This document shows positions 1 through 13,547 of a DNA stretch of 64,000 bases, piece by piece (position 1 is the first letter of the stretch; each line of letters starts with the position of its first letter). The notes under the pieces are model-generated. The model ran no database searches, was not told where the DNA came from, and saw only the letters and a program-made list of their open reading frames with translations. The position numbers and the translations under genes are program-made. Source of the stretch: Lineus longissimus (taxonomy: Eukaryota; Nemertea; Pilidiophora; Heteronemertea; Lineidae); the NCBI RefSeq assembly GCF_910592395.1, contig NC_088310.1, forward strand, positions 23,455,491-23,519,490. Direction: 5' to 3'.

Positions 1-2399
1 AAAAAATACAAGGCAGAGAGAAATGCTCATGTTGATTCGGTCGGGAAAATGCCTGCTGATTAGATTTCTCTTAATTTCATGAGACTCATCAATCAATCGG
101 CTCATTATGACATGTCAGGATATATGGGTGTAAAGTGGAAATTGAAGATAGCACCACCCGCCTTTATCAAACAAGATTACACGAAGGATGTGGTTTTACG
201 ACATTTCATAATTTCAAAATCTATCTTCGCTTCATTATATCATTGTCTTACAATTCAATCAAGAGATATTGATTATACTTAATATGTATGACTGTGACTT
301 TAGGTAGCTACTCTTTTGACCTGGACATTATTCAGGTTTAAACTGCAGCAGACACATCTGCCCCCGGTATAAAGGATTGGACACAGGGAATCTCGATTTT
401 TTTTTGTTTCATTCGGAAGATTATAAAGATATAGACAAACCTAAGATGACGAGGATTTGTAATAAACATTTGGTAAGGTAGGCATTTGAGGATTTGCAGA
501 AGGAGAATGTCCAATCAAAAGAGGAACTGGTTGTTGTCAATATATACGCAATGACAATGATACATGTAACATGCAGAGGCAAACCAATTTCCAAGGCTAA
601 ATCATGAGGTATGTCAGACTTTGGTTACAGTCTAAATGGAGGTTCCGCTAGGTGTCTCATGTTTGGAAGGAAAAAAAAAATTTGGAGGACGTTCATTGGC
701 AGTGCCAAGGTAAACTGCTTGGTGTCAACCAAAATGATGATCACGTTTTATGTGTGGCAAACCAAATCCCTCCGTAAAAGTAAAATAATTGATGCCAGCC
801 AGGGGCATCGAGAGAATTTTTTGTACCACTTTGTAACCATGGCAACATGGGGTTGCGTAGACTGTGATTACAGTGGTTAGGGCTCTGAGGTTCTCCAAGA
901 AGACGTTTTCAATCACTATTAGTCCTAATTGGCTTTGTTGACATTTACATCTGAATCCTGGAGCACTCTTTTCACCAGATGAAGCCAGAATAAATCATCA
1001 AACATTTTTTCTGAGGTAGGCATGAAAATAGCCAAGGAAGGACTTTTATAGCATCAGACGATTTTTGTTTGGCTAAAAATATTCCAAAGCGAGCATTGAA
1101 ATTGTTAAAATATGGCTATAAAAGATATCGTTTTCTGTAGTAGCATTAGAAATGACCAGCTCTCCGAGGTGAAATGTACGTCACAGGAAGTGTGTTTGAA
1201 GTGGATGAAATCATTTCGCATATAAGTAGATATTTCTACAAATGGCCTGCTCTCTGAGAGGAGATGTAATGAAAATGATTTCTTAGGAAGTGAGTTTGAC
1301 GTAGATCAGTTTTTTATAGCATCATGACTTTTCTTCAACTAAATATAGCACAGCCAGCATCAAAGTTATAGAATGGATCTATGTTGTGGCAATAGAAATG
1401 GCCTGCACGCTGGGATGAGATAATGATAAGAACGATGTCTTGGAATAAAAAATACCGAAGCTCCCATTATAGTTATGGAAGTAAATTCACTGATAGCATC
1501 AAATATCGCCAGCTTTAATGAAGTGAGATGTGACTGATTATTTTGGCTTCGAATAAAATATGGCGACGCTACAGCATCAACGTAAGGAATTGATTTGGGA
1601 AACTGTAATATCCTAGTGACGAACCTGCTCTTATAATGTGAGAAGCAATATAATTTCTGCCGATGATTCTTTCGTTTCTTACACATGAAATGAAAATAGC
1701 AACACTTATTCAAACAGGTCAAAGCAGACACAATGTGACAAACTATAATTCTGATCACTAACGGGGTATTTCACTGCATTCAATCAATTCGCCCACTAGT
1801 CATCTTTAAGAAACTCAAATCAAAAGACTTCAGTGTCTCAGTCTAGACTCGTTATTGACGCTGTAGAGAAATACCAATATAAATCACGGTATAAAATGGC
1901 TTGCTGTCTCTAACTGAGAACGCATCATATAATCTCTCCAATTAATTCCTCCTAAAATGTGACATTTATTGAGGAGGCTATTTGCGAAGAATTTCAAGGT
2001 TATCTTCAATCAGTGATTGAGAAAAATATATTTCTTGGCAGGAATTGGCAAAAACATTGGAAGACTGAGGAGCAAACAAGTCAGCGGACTCATTGCCAGA
2101 TATATCATGATTAAATCCAACAAAATATTGCACTAAAGGTAACCCTCACGATGGCAATTCTATTTTATCTGCTGCCAAGGGGTGCTGGTTGCATACATGG
2201 CTTTCATAGTCAGATCCTTGCCATAATCACTGCTTTAAAGCCATTGGTTGCAGTGGTATGGTTCGACATTTATATACATGATGCTAAATAGACACATGGA
2301 CAAGGGATGACTAGAATTACGATTCTTAAAACTTCATGTGAAATTGGTTTACGTCAATCAAAGTTTGGCATTATTGAATAAATGAAATTAGATACAGTG
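1..2399. other. Unique AT-rich sequence, no supported gene
   Basis: No gene, RNA or repeat is supported here. The longest open frame is 130 codons on the minus strand (1366-1758). It shows no recognisable motif and no convincing flanking splice sites, and this length is expected by chance in AT-rich DNA. The DNA is most likely intergenic or intronic. Confidence 0.65.
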
Positions 2400-2428
2400 C
2401 TAGGTTTAGCATGTTTAGCTAAACCTAG
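2400..2428. repeat. Short perfect inverted repeat (11-bp stem, 7-nt loop)
   Basis: CTAGGTTTAGC at 2400-2410 is exactly complementary to GCTAAACCTAG at 2418-2428, with ATGTTTA between. No T-tract or gene context suggests a terminator or operator. It may be incidental. Confidence 0.6.
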
Positions 2429-5017
2429 ATCAACATCTCTGCGCCTAAATTTCCGAGGCTGGGTCAACACGAGTTCAAACTGGCCAAATAACCAAGACAT
2501 GTTGCCAATGTGAGAGAAGAGAATGCATGATTCGGACAAATCACATCTTAGAATCCATTTAGCAATGACTGTCGATTTGACTAAGAGCATTAACTGACCA
2601 CTTGTCCATTAACAGAAGCGCCTGACTGGCGTAGAGACCGGAAATTGGGGCCATCTCAATTAATCACCAAATGGTATGGCAATTACGATTGGATTTAACC
2701 TTGAATATCATCAGTCAATAGACAGATACATAGAATGACACATCTTATTTCGTTGGTACCAAAATATGTCTTTACCATAAAAGACGATTTTTACTATCGT
2801 TGTATCGCACCTCAAACATGTCACAATGACCTTTTGTTAACGTTTTAAAATAACCTGGCTCACAAAGAGTACCACATCCTACTATGATATAGAACTTGGT
2901 GTAGAACTTGCAGCTTGGAAAAATTTAGACTGATCCAAGAGAAAAAGTATTGTCTTTTCGCATCCTGAAGATTGTCCGGGCAAAAAAACTGATGAGATAC
3001 CCAGGAATTTCCATTTTTAATGGAGGATATGCTGGATGGTATGAGGTATAATCGAAATCCGACAAAAACCAAATTAAACAACAGGAAATGATATATAATG
3101 GATAGGAATAGTTGAACAAATAACGTTGAAAAAATATAAATGGCCAGTGCCACTTTTTATACAGTCGCGTAGTTCAGCTGGTGGTTCATTATGTGAAAAA
3201 TGTATTTAGACACCGACGTGATGGGAAGCGCTGGCATTGTTCGCAGCCGTGAAGGCGACAGAGAAACGATAGTAACAAAAAATAGCCTGGAACAGAACTG
3301 TAGCTTGGGTTTTTGCCTTGGTTCAAGAATGGTTTAAATGTTTCACCATGATAATGTATCTTTCATTGTCGTGCTAAATATCTGCCATTTGCCTTGAGAT
3401 AACTGAAATGACAAAGTGACAGTCGAGAGATAAACACATTAACAGCAATTATAGTTTTGGCCATTCGCCTGGCATGCGATGCTTTAAGCAAAACATGTTA
3501 CAAAGCTCTCGACTGAGCTACCGAACATCTGTAGTATCATTTGTGAAATGACTAGCCTTAAGAGAAAACATACAATGCATTTAATTGTGAGAGAATAGTA
3601 ATAATTACTTCAGTTTGGATATACATGTAGTGAAATTCAAAATCTTTAGCTATGACTAATAACGAGACGACAGGTTTAACGAATATAGCAGAACAATCAC
3701 ATCATGCAAGTACATGGTCACTACAACTAACAAGCTTTAGTTTCATTCATCAGATATAGAAATATCTTCAGGGTTGTTCCTTTCAAGTAAACTCGAATCT
3801 AGAATCATTTCAATACCAAGTCAAGTAACTTCACCTTTAACTTACGACAGATTCTGGCAAAAGCATAACGAACAGACATAATTGTGTTATTTAATTAGGA
3901 ATTTTATCAGATACACGTGATTTTACCGCTACATGGTTCTAGGCTTGATCACCTTTAATTCTCAACATCAACCATGTCTTCACAGAATATCAGCCGTCGT
4001 TTCATGAACAAATTCAATTTCGTTGGCAGCGTGGAGAAAAAGAACTGTACAGAGCAGGAAAATCCAATGCAATGCCTTGTCACAGAGTGATGCTATGCTA
4101 CTTACAAAGTTTAAGATCACACTCCTTTATGAGATACCTTCCTCCATTATGATCGGTGACATAAAGCTATCTTAAGCTGATTTGACTATAGGTGTTGACA
4201 TCTGACATTAATGTGGTCGTATACTGCACTGGTTTCAAAAATTCAATATGCGTAAGATAAATACTGGCAACCGAATATAAAAAGAAAATGCGACACCAAG
4301 AAGCTGCATCAATACCCACCATAATTGCACGTACTGAACACGCCACCCAACCAAATGAAACATTCCAGTGTATTTATCTTGGTCAGAGTAGGATCGATAT
4401 CGCCAAGTTGATGAGACAATACCCGAAGGAAAGTGACCTTTTACTCGGACAACCGATCGATGTACCAAAGGATCATGACAGCTCCTCTCATAATCGTCAT
4501 GGAAACAATGTACACAGATAAGAAAACTAAGGTTTGGACTCCCAGGTGAGGGTGTCGAAATGTGTGATCCAGGATAGATAGTCTCTGTAAAGGATAAGTC
4601 GAGATGCTGAGCACGGAACAAAACACATGTGAAGCCATGCTATGGTTTAGCACTTGTACGTCGCTGCTCCGAAGGCTATTTTGAGGCAAACAGTTTTCAT
4701 CATGTGTGATTAAGAATCACTCCAACTAAAGAGACGGATAGTGTCGAAAGTTGTGAGCCAGGTCAGGGAAAAAGTAAAAACGTACAAGAGTCGGAATAAA
4801 AAACAAGTAAAAACGCATTAAAATGCACTGCGCGCTTTTACTTGATTTTGAAAGGATACGATTGTTAAGACTTTAACAATTTGGAGAGGAAGCAGTTTTA
4901 ACCGCGTCAGTTGTTATTCAATTTTGATTACAATATGTTACACGGAATATTCCGAAATATCTAATGCGTACACTCTCCAAAGGAAATGATTGGCTCAAGC
5001 CAATCAGCAAGACTGAC
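2429..5017. other. No supported gene
   Basis: Nothing recognisable. Around 4235-4689 three overlapping open frames (128 and 82 codons minus, 77 plus) occupy the same DNA on both strands, which is typical of random open frames. None has a family motif. Confidence 0.6.
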
Positions 5018-5277
5018 CTTTGAGTCGTCCTAGCTGCTTTTGTAGCAACCCCATTAATTTCCCCAAGGAAACTAGCTTGTCTTCAGCTGGCTTATGAATG
5101 TTAAAGGCAGATTTCGTAAAACAGTTTTGGGATGGCCAATATAAATTGTTGTTACACTTCTTGTCAAAAGGGCGATATGAGCCATCAGAAATCATCGGAT
5201 GTATTTGACGCGGGCAGCTGCAGTTCTGAAGGCTAACATTATAGCCTATTAATGAAGAAATCGTGTTCCAACCTGGT
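5018..5277 (-). CDS. Candidate internal exon, unknown product (weak)
   Basis: Read on the minus strand, an AG preceded by a pyrimidine-rich stretch (AG at 5279-5278) opens an 86-residue stop-free segment. It closes at AAAG|GTCAGT, a fair donor. The segment starts in phase 2 and ends in phase 1, and contains five cysteines. One stretch, YRPFDKKCNNN, loosely recalls the R-x-x-D-G-x-C-N-N segment of animal haem peroxidases, but the glycine is missing and nothing else supports that family. The surrounding open frame (5004-5330, 108 codons) is within the range expected by chance. I do not recognise the product. If real, it is one internal exon of an otherwise unseen gene. Confidence 0.18.
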
Positions 5278-8200
5278 CTAAGAAAGACCAGATTACGACT
5301 TTTCCTACCTGAAGGACCCATCAAAAGCAATTCATATAGTTAATATGGGGTCCAGGGGTTGCTAACCTGCCGGTCAAAGTATCAAAGGCTGATCACTCCA
5401 CATGAGACTGTTTGAACTATCATAAATTTTCAAACTACATCATCGCCGGGATCACAAGACGGAAACTGATGTCAATACCTGCCGAGAGAAAGCAGAAATG
5501 TCACTGGTCAATTTACGATTACAGAACTTTGTTCATGGCTGTCAAAGTCGACTGAAACGTGTGGAAGTTGAATAAAGTTTACAGGCCAATGGACTACTGA
5601 ATCCGATTATAATCGTTTTTTAAATCATTTCAGAATTGGCTAGCTACATTGTATACCAATACATTCCTCCCTGCACAAATACAAGTCTTCTGCTTCAGCT
5701 TTCGCTCTGCACTTTGAGGTGATCTTCCCCAGTGACTATTCCTCCTTCAAGGCGGGATGACATTTGCAATGTTGGTCATGATATTCGGTTGCGCAATATT
5801 TTAGTGTCAATGATTTGAAGAGTGGAGGTAACTTTTTTTTCCATCTTGTTGAGAAGAGGTGCAAAATTTGGACATCTTCATACCCCAGAATGCGTCTCTG
5901 GTGACCAGTCAGTGACAGTTATAGAAAATGTGTATTAGAAGACCAACAATATAGACCATATACACCGCAAGATAGATATAAGCCCCAATGATCAAAGAAA
6001 TGTATTAATGAATGCAGCTTAGATCCATAGGATGTTACTTCAGATAAAGAATCTTTTCCAACCAGTCATATATTTAGTCGGGATCGATTGAACATCATGT
6101 GTTGCTCCATTCTTTTTTAAATTGGTTTTCCCACCATCCTAGGGTCTAACGACCTTGAATTTGGGCAAATATTATCCACACTATATGGGTTAGATCAAAA
6201 ATAATAGAACAAAATAAAACATGGGTAGAGGTAAGATAAATCTATACATCTTACCTCGGGTCTAAAACTTTATGTCTAGAAGCTCGAGGATACTTGCCTA
6301 TGCAGTAAGCATCTGATTAAAGTGGCCAATTCGAACGGAAGCTAATGTCTCCATCATAATCCGTAATATCCTCCCTCTCATTCCTCAAATCAATACACAA
6401 TATCTGGTATTAGATATCCCGCAGCTAATCAGATGGTCGCAATCTGATGGAATCTAGGGATCCCTTATTCAAGACCATCGCAATTAGATAGTGAGTACTC
6501 CTAAACTAATCAGGAGAGACAGTGTATGGTGTAGCATGAGACGATGCATGCGACATTTTAACAACTTGAAGAGGCGAGTACTCCTAAGATGATGTGAGCA
6601 CTTGTATTATAGATGCGATAGGTTGTTGAAGGAATATGAACGCTGATGGGGGATACCTTTACAAAATCAAAGATATTGGGCTCTCGCTTCTGTCACTCAT
6701 GATCAATAGCTGGCCGTGGTTATTGTTACCTCCTGTACCATTATGGCTACTCAAGAGTTAAAAATTAAGCAGCAGCCTCATCCTTGTTGTCTGCAGCCAT
6801 AATGGAAATTTAAATCAGCTCCTCCCTCGCATATCCTGATTACCTTGTTCCAAAGATTAGGAACTGCAATGTCTTATGCACAAGTACCTCCGGCTATCTC
6901 AATCATTTACCAGCTTAGATTGAGCAGGATTGCCATGGGAAATAGCAGCGAGCTTGTCAAACCATTTGCCTTGTGATATCAGACTACTGATATGAGACGA
7001 GCGGAGATACGACCATTTTGAGGTGTGGAACAACCAAAGGAATAACCAAGCTAGAATAGTGCAACCACTTTCGTACGTCAACGATTTCATGCTGTCAAAG
7101 AAGATGTGGGCACCTGCCGTCGGTTCCTGAACCGAAGATTCCTGAGCGTAATCTATAAAATCCGAAGAAGTGAAACATCAAACATTACATAACCTGTAGC
7201 TCACAAATCAAAAGGAATAATGTTTCGTACTCTATGATCCATTTATATATAGCTGAACAAGCAAACTGCTACCCATGACTACCATACATCATAACAGAAC
7301 GCCATAACCCTCCCCACTTCTAGAAATCGGGTAATGGGGAAAAAACTGTCGAGAAGTAGGAGACCCATGGGAGTTACTTATGGATAAAGTGGATATATAG
7401 TGACTATATATGTCAGTAAGATGATGATGAATTGTGCAGAAATTGCTACTCAAAGTAGAGGGGTGGGCGGGAGTCAACCGTGCTATCGTGAACACACAAA
7501 TGAATAGAATCCAAGCGACCAGATATGCTCTTACGATCATTCAGTTTCACAAATTACCAGAGAGCACACAGTTGGCTACATGCCACGAAGGGAAATTGGT
7601 CAATTTATTTTGGGTTAACCAGCTCCTAATATAGCCCCGACCACCGAGTGATCAGGCGTACAGTCGGAAGAAGAGCAGGGAAGTGGAAAGCAAGGCGCTA
7701 ATGATAATTTCTCGGTGAAGACGGTAAAGATGCGGGGGTAAACCGACGTCCAAGTCATTTTTAAAGATGGAGGCTCACAAAAGGTTTAGCATTGGACTTA
7801 CAATATCTTCCGGTATAACGATGTTGTGTCGCCATTTAATACAATTACATAGAATGCTGATAACAACTTCTAATGAAGAAGTGCTCCAAGGTTGCCATGA
7901 GGATTGACTTTCGACCAACAAAGATCCATTCCATTGGTGTCATTCCATCGCTATAATGTCTTGGTGTTGTTCTTAGGTCAATTTAGAATGCATTTTGAAC
8001 GAACGGCTTTTCAATCATTTTTTCTAGTTGAGTACTTGAGTGCCATGACAGGTAGTTCCGGGTTCAAGAACAAAAGAATCAAGTAATCGTTTCCAGTTTT
8101 CTCAGGTGCCTTAATTAGAGATTTGGATCAATCACCTGTTCAGGACATGAAAATGACTCCTGCTCCTTAAAAAAACGTAACACACATCTCCAACTCCTTC

Positions 8201-10820
8201 GCAGTAATTATTACCCCGACTTGTGCTGCTCTATCACCCTAATCATCTCAAAATTAAGAAATCTTGCCAATAACTCATGCAGCAATTCTATTTTGAGCCA
8301 AGTCATCTATTCCGGTGTTCGAGAACCAATAATCGAGTGGCTCACACCCCCACAAGTGTCTAGTGCAGTACTGACTGGTTGCTATATATGATACAGACAT
8401 TAAAGCATGTTAAGAAGGTAAAGTCGCAGTACTGCAAAGTGGGCTAGAAGAGCCATGCTATTTTGCTTTTTGTATTTGCTTGGTTCTGGTGCATGAAGTA
8501 CAAAAATCGTTGGAGAAAACGCTGTCAGACAATAACACTTCCTCTATGCATCTAAGGTGCCAGAGTAATGGTGCAACAACACCGACGTACCCACCTGATC
8601 AACTTCCCGGTCTCACGACCCCAAAGCCGAGGTCTCATGTTGTATATTGTGGCTAGAAGACTGCGAAGGGAAACGGTTTTTCAATCACTCCCTTATCTTG
8701 ATTATGGTACAGAATTTTAATTTTGTTATACCATTGTATGTACCTCAAAATTATAAGTACCAGATGTTTGTTACCACGGATTGATACTTTTCTCTCCAAT
8801 ACTATATAAGCTGCGCCATCTGCTGCCTTTGACTGCCACAATCATTTCATATTGGTTTATAGATCCTATCAGTTGATCTCCTACTGACCATCAGCCAGTG
8901 ACTATCAAGTCTGAACCGATTAGCCAAACCTCATGATTGACTTCACAAAGGTTGGACGAGGCATGCCAAAGGGTGTATGGCCTTGTTCAGTGCTTTGACA
9001 TCAATGACGGACTTGCAGCAGGTCGAGCGTGGTCTCCGTATTGAACATCTCCAGTAGGGATGCCGTGGTGCGGATGTCTTTGCTTTTCAGGGCTCTTATT
9101 GGTGAATAGAGGATGGAGCTCATCGAGGTCGTTGAAATACTTCAATGGTGGGAAGGAGTCATCCCAGGTGACTCAAACAGAGCCGAGAATAAAAAGAAAA
9201 GAAGTTGGAGCAGTTTGTTAGAAATACACAATATGTTTTTAATGTCACCAAGGCTACTGATAAAATGGTAAGGTAAAGGGTATTGGCGAAAAAGTATAGG
9301 GAATACTATCCAACTTATCCCAAACTCCAAGGAGCGATAACGCTATCTGCAACACTGCCAACGACCACCAATATATGGATTGAAACATGTAGGACATTTT
9401 CACTTCCTTTAATGATATGTTTACTTCTACTCATATTATTATTTAGATTAGACCGCAAATAATTTGTATGATTATGTTAACTAAGTGAAATGTGTTACTG
9501 TATGACCATGCAACCGTTAGAATGAACTACATTGATGTGTAAACGACCATTTTCTACTCTCAACATTGTCTTAGCTAGTCTAGGGACATTAGCTCATGCT
9601 TTGATTCCCAACCAGACCACCATAAGTTCAAAACAGAAGTAGATCTTAGCTTAAAGTACTAGATATCTGCAACATGCCCAAGTGGTAGATTCCTGGAAGC
9701 AGAAGGTTAAAAAGACCCTTATTTGCATCATGATGGTAGATTAGATCGAGACCTGCCTCTTTAACATGTTGCCTCTCATTCCACTTTTATCTCAATACCA
9801 CATGACTGATCACAACGAACCGAGGCAGAAATATGCTCTTTGATTACAGCAAATTGAACTATTTATGAAGACCTACGCAGCATGAGCCACCCATTTTATG
9901 ATGCATGTAATGATTTCGTGGACTTATCATTAGGGTCAGCGCAAACCAACTGCAAGGATAACATGGATGTGCTATTTGATTTAACTGTTTGTTCAACTAT
10001 AACCATAGATTCTCCGACTGTGGTTTGGGTCGATCGTTCGCCTTTAGAAATCCACCAGTCACGATATTGAATATAGAGAATTAGTAGAATTGAGCGGGAT
10101 TCTATTTTATGGTTGGTACATAATTCAATCCAGCTTTGTAAAATGATCATAGTCTGGGATGTCCTTGATCACTCCGTTAGGATGGCCAAACTATAAAAAC
10201 AGATTTTGCATTGGTTTTACCCGACTCCTGCATTTTACCTGACCCCTTAAGGCCGAAACCAAAATCATTATAATTATAAGTTGATAATAGTTTAATAAAG
10301 ATGACAATCCTAATTCAATTCCTTGTGACTGTTCTTGACAATATGTCACACCCACCTCACCGTCATCCATGAAAGTAGGTGAAGGCAGGAGCATAATAGA
10401 TCATTCAAATGTAAGATAATTTAAACTTTGAGACAACAGTAAGAAAACTTAAAGGTTGTCAGCCACGTTCTGGCAGAGATAATAAAGCTAAAAAATTGAT
10501 GTTCAAAGTCAATCGTACCCAACAGCATGGCCATCCACAACTTCATTTTAGTAAAGTTGTACGTATGATAATAATCATCGTTATTTGAAGAAAGTGATGC
10601 TAAATTTATGATCATTCCCACACATATTGTATCAATTCCGGCTCTCTTTGCTGAATTCACTAACGAAGTTGTTCAGCCACTGCTACGACCTTGTTTGGAA
10701 ACAGAACAATTACCAACAGGGAATAAAGTGAGGATGTGGTGACACCACGAACGTCGCACATGATTTGTATATTCTGGCCAATGTACGGTTACATAATCCA
10801 GCATATTATGATTTCGACGT
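5278..10820. other. No supported gene
   Basis: A 5.5-kb stretch with only short open frames (83 codons or fewer) and no repeat family I can recognise. On the minus strand a short ATG-initiated piece at 7835-7802 (11 codons beginning M-A-T-Q) runs into GTAAGT. It is too short to call. A small hairpin at 6228-6257 is listed separately. Confidence 0.6.
6228..6257. repeat. Short perfect inverted repeat (10-bp stem, 10-nt loop)
   Basis: GAGGTAAGAT at 6228-6237 is complementary to ATCTTACCTC at 6248-6257. No associated gene or RNA signature was seen. Confidence 0.6.
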
Positions 10821-10858
10821 CCTAACCCAACCCCACCCCCAACCTAACCCTACCTCCC
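10821..10858. repeat. Degenerate telomere-like (CCCTAA-type) tract
   Basis: A C/A-rich tract of CTAACCC-like words with interruptions, containing CCTAACCC twice and resembling a decayed interstitial (CCCTAA)n array. It is only about 38 bp and imperfect, so it could equally be a C-rich low-complexity patch. Confidence 0.35.
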
Positions 10859-13547
10859 GTTGAATGTTGACACTATAGGTGAACCGGTGTTATGCAGCAG
10901 CAAAAAAAGAGACAAATCAGAAAAGAAAACCTGAGAAGACTTTTTTGTCCAGTGTATGGTATCTGTAAAGCATGCAAGTTGTGTACCAAGAAATCCATAA
11001 TCTAACCATCAACGCGATCCTAAGACTAGTTAAAGTCAAACCCATTTCCCTGAGAAATTTCAGACAGCAGTCATTAACGAGTTGTAACATGCAAAGCCTT
11101 CAATCTACTAATGTCGACAGCACTTCAAATGTGAAGGATATGTGACAAGCGAATGGCTTGAAGCTAGAAATCGATGATCTTGAGCAACGACCTGAGATAG
11201 AGTTAGTATCAACTAACAAAAACCTTAAGAATGTCAAACAATGATTCGGCAAAGTTATTGCATCTCCTACGGGAAGAGTCGAGCTCTATCACATAAGAGA
11301 AATATGCTCTTATTCTTGGTCGATATCAAAGTAAAGTTACCAACGAACAAACGAACGGATGAAACTTTGAAAGAGAGCTGCGAATAAACGTGGCTAGTTT
11401 GATCACGAGGGATTCATACTGAATCTGATTACTTGAATTAGGGTATCAATATTCATAGATGATGTGATACTTTTGTGCTTTTGAGTTGCTGAAAACAGAT
11501 CGAATACCGCTTTGCTAAGTATACTATTAAGATAGGTAGATGGAATATCAAGCTGAAAGGAATGACGCAGTACAGCTATTTGCGCGCAGTTCTTTCTCTT
11601 TAAAGCCAACAAGGCACGTTTAAGTGTTCTAAACAAGATGAAATATAATACATGAAGGTAGGGTTTGATTATCACTGACTACGTCAATTTCGTCATATAG
11701 TATATCCCGTGACCAAAACAGTCAGCCTAAAGGTGCTAGTCAGAACATCGAAATGAAATCACTGCAATGTGGAGAGTCACATAAATATCACAATGGCAAT
11801 CCTTAAACCCTTCAACTCAAGTTTCAGAGACTCAAATTTACATAGCGGATACTTTGTAGATTAGCTTGTATTGATTTGTAGTTTAAGAAGGTGAAGTGAT
11901 GCGCCAGGGTAATGTGATTGGAATTTTAAACGATCAACTAAAGCATTCGATATGGAAAGCATGAATTCATATCCTCAATAGCAGGAAACTGAGTACAGTC
12001 AATGGTTTGCGTGTTAAAGGAGGACGCGCAGAATTGTGCAAATACTCATTTATAATATGCACAGTATAGTTAAAGACCTTCTGCGTAGTAGACACGGTAG
12101 ACCAGAGAGCATTTGGAAGATTCCACGCAAAATCAAGCTAAAAACGGCAGGGACACAGCTGACTTAATTCTCACACTATACACGCACGGCATTTTTGATT
12201 GTTGCCAGAAAGCTTTTAGCAGCAACCGGGAGGAAAGACCCTCCAGAAAAGGATTGAGTTTTTACCAAGAGGATTTCTCCGGCAGAATATGAAACCAGAA
12301 CCTAAGGTCGCGTTCATATAAAACGAAATAGTTGTCATTCAAAAGGCAGGAACATTTTTTTACTATAATTAAGAAGAAGCGGGATGTGGTGGAAACGACA
12401 TTCCAAACCTCGCAGATGACCCTCCTGGCAGAATGACAATAAGGTTGGTAGAGCTTGTGTATAGAGACCGGCAGCATACTTCAAATAGCAGGGAAATCGT
12501 AATGGGCGCTAAAGCCTGCCGAGAGGGAGGCCACACAAATTATCAGAACTGTTAAGAACAGCTCAAATACCAGATTAAATTATTAATTATATCAAAAAAC
12601 TGTAATTCTACGTTAAAAACTGTGAAGACCTCGATCCTGAAGAATACTTGCTAATGCAACTTTAAAATATTTTCCATGTTGTCCATGTTGACGTGAGTTC
12701 AAGACATCAACTGAAGTATTACAATATGCCTAAAAATCTTATAACTCATTTCTCACAAATATTTGCACTGACTAACTCCATTGACACACACTGAATATTA
12801 GTGCATGCCCTATTGATATAAGAATCACTAATGGGAAAAATGGTGACGCCTGCGGCACAGAACATTTTAAAAAGCACAATCAATTTGTGTCATCTTCTGG
12901 TAAAATGCATAACATTAAGCAAACGTCAAGGTCACGGGTCTCATCATGCCCTTAAGCATGTTGGAGTGTATCTATACAGATAAAAAAAACCTCGTATTTG
13001 ATGAAAATCCTTTAGCTTGTATCTTAATAAAACAACGATCATATGGTGAATATCCTTCTGAAAGGTACAAAACATGATAATTGACAAATAAATAGGTGTA
13101 ACAACACCAAACAATCTGTGTCATATTGACATAAAAAAATTTAAAACATGTTTCTAGAATGTTGTTGCTAACAGTAGGTCGTTATCCAACAGGAAATATA
13201 ATGTATAGCCTTTAGGCTGTGCACCTTACAAAACAACAATAGGTGAAGGATAAAATAATATCTTCAACCAATGACAGAAATATTGATATCAAAACATTGT
13301 AATACTATCATGAGGCAACATCTGAAAATGCCCTCAGCAATGACAATGAGAGTAAATGTGGAAATTGCATGACATTACCTCAGAATAGACAAAAAGAGAG
13401 TGTAATTAACTGAAGAAATAAGATCTATCCATTTTGGTAGTGATGAATAACCAGGGACAACGACATCACTCTCAGGCACATTGCAAGTTCATGCACGAAG
13501 GTCTAGCCATGGCAATAACATCCATAATACTTAGATTTATTAACCTT
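10859..13547. other. No supported gene
   Basis: No open frame above 90 codons, no SINE head and no tandem repeat noticed. Its right edge is the start of the 1,049-bp tandem duplication. Confidence 0.6.

Noticed and set aside
1366-1758. 130-codon minus-strand frame
   Set aside because: Length is within chance expectation for 64 kb of AT-rich DNA read in six frames. No motif or splice context.
7802-7835. Minus-strand first coding exon (ATG, 11 codons, GTAAGT)
   Set aside because: Only 34 bp and no promoter or further exon visible, so it cannot be distinguished from chance.
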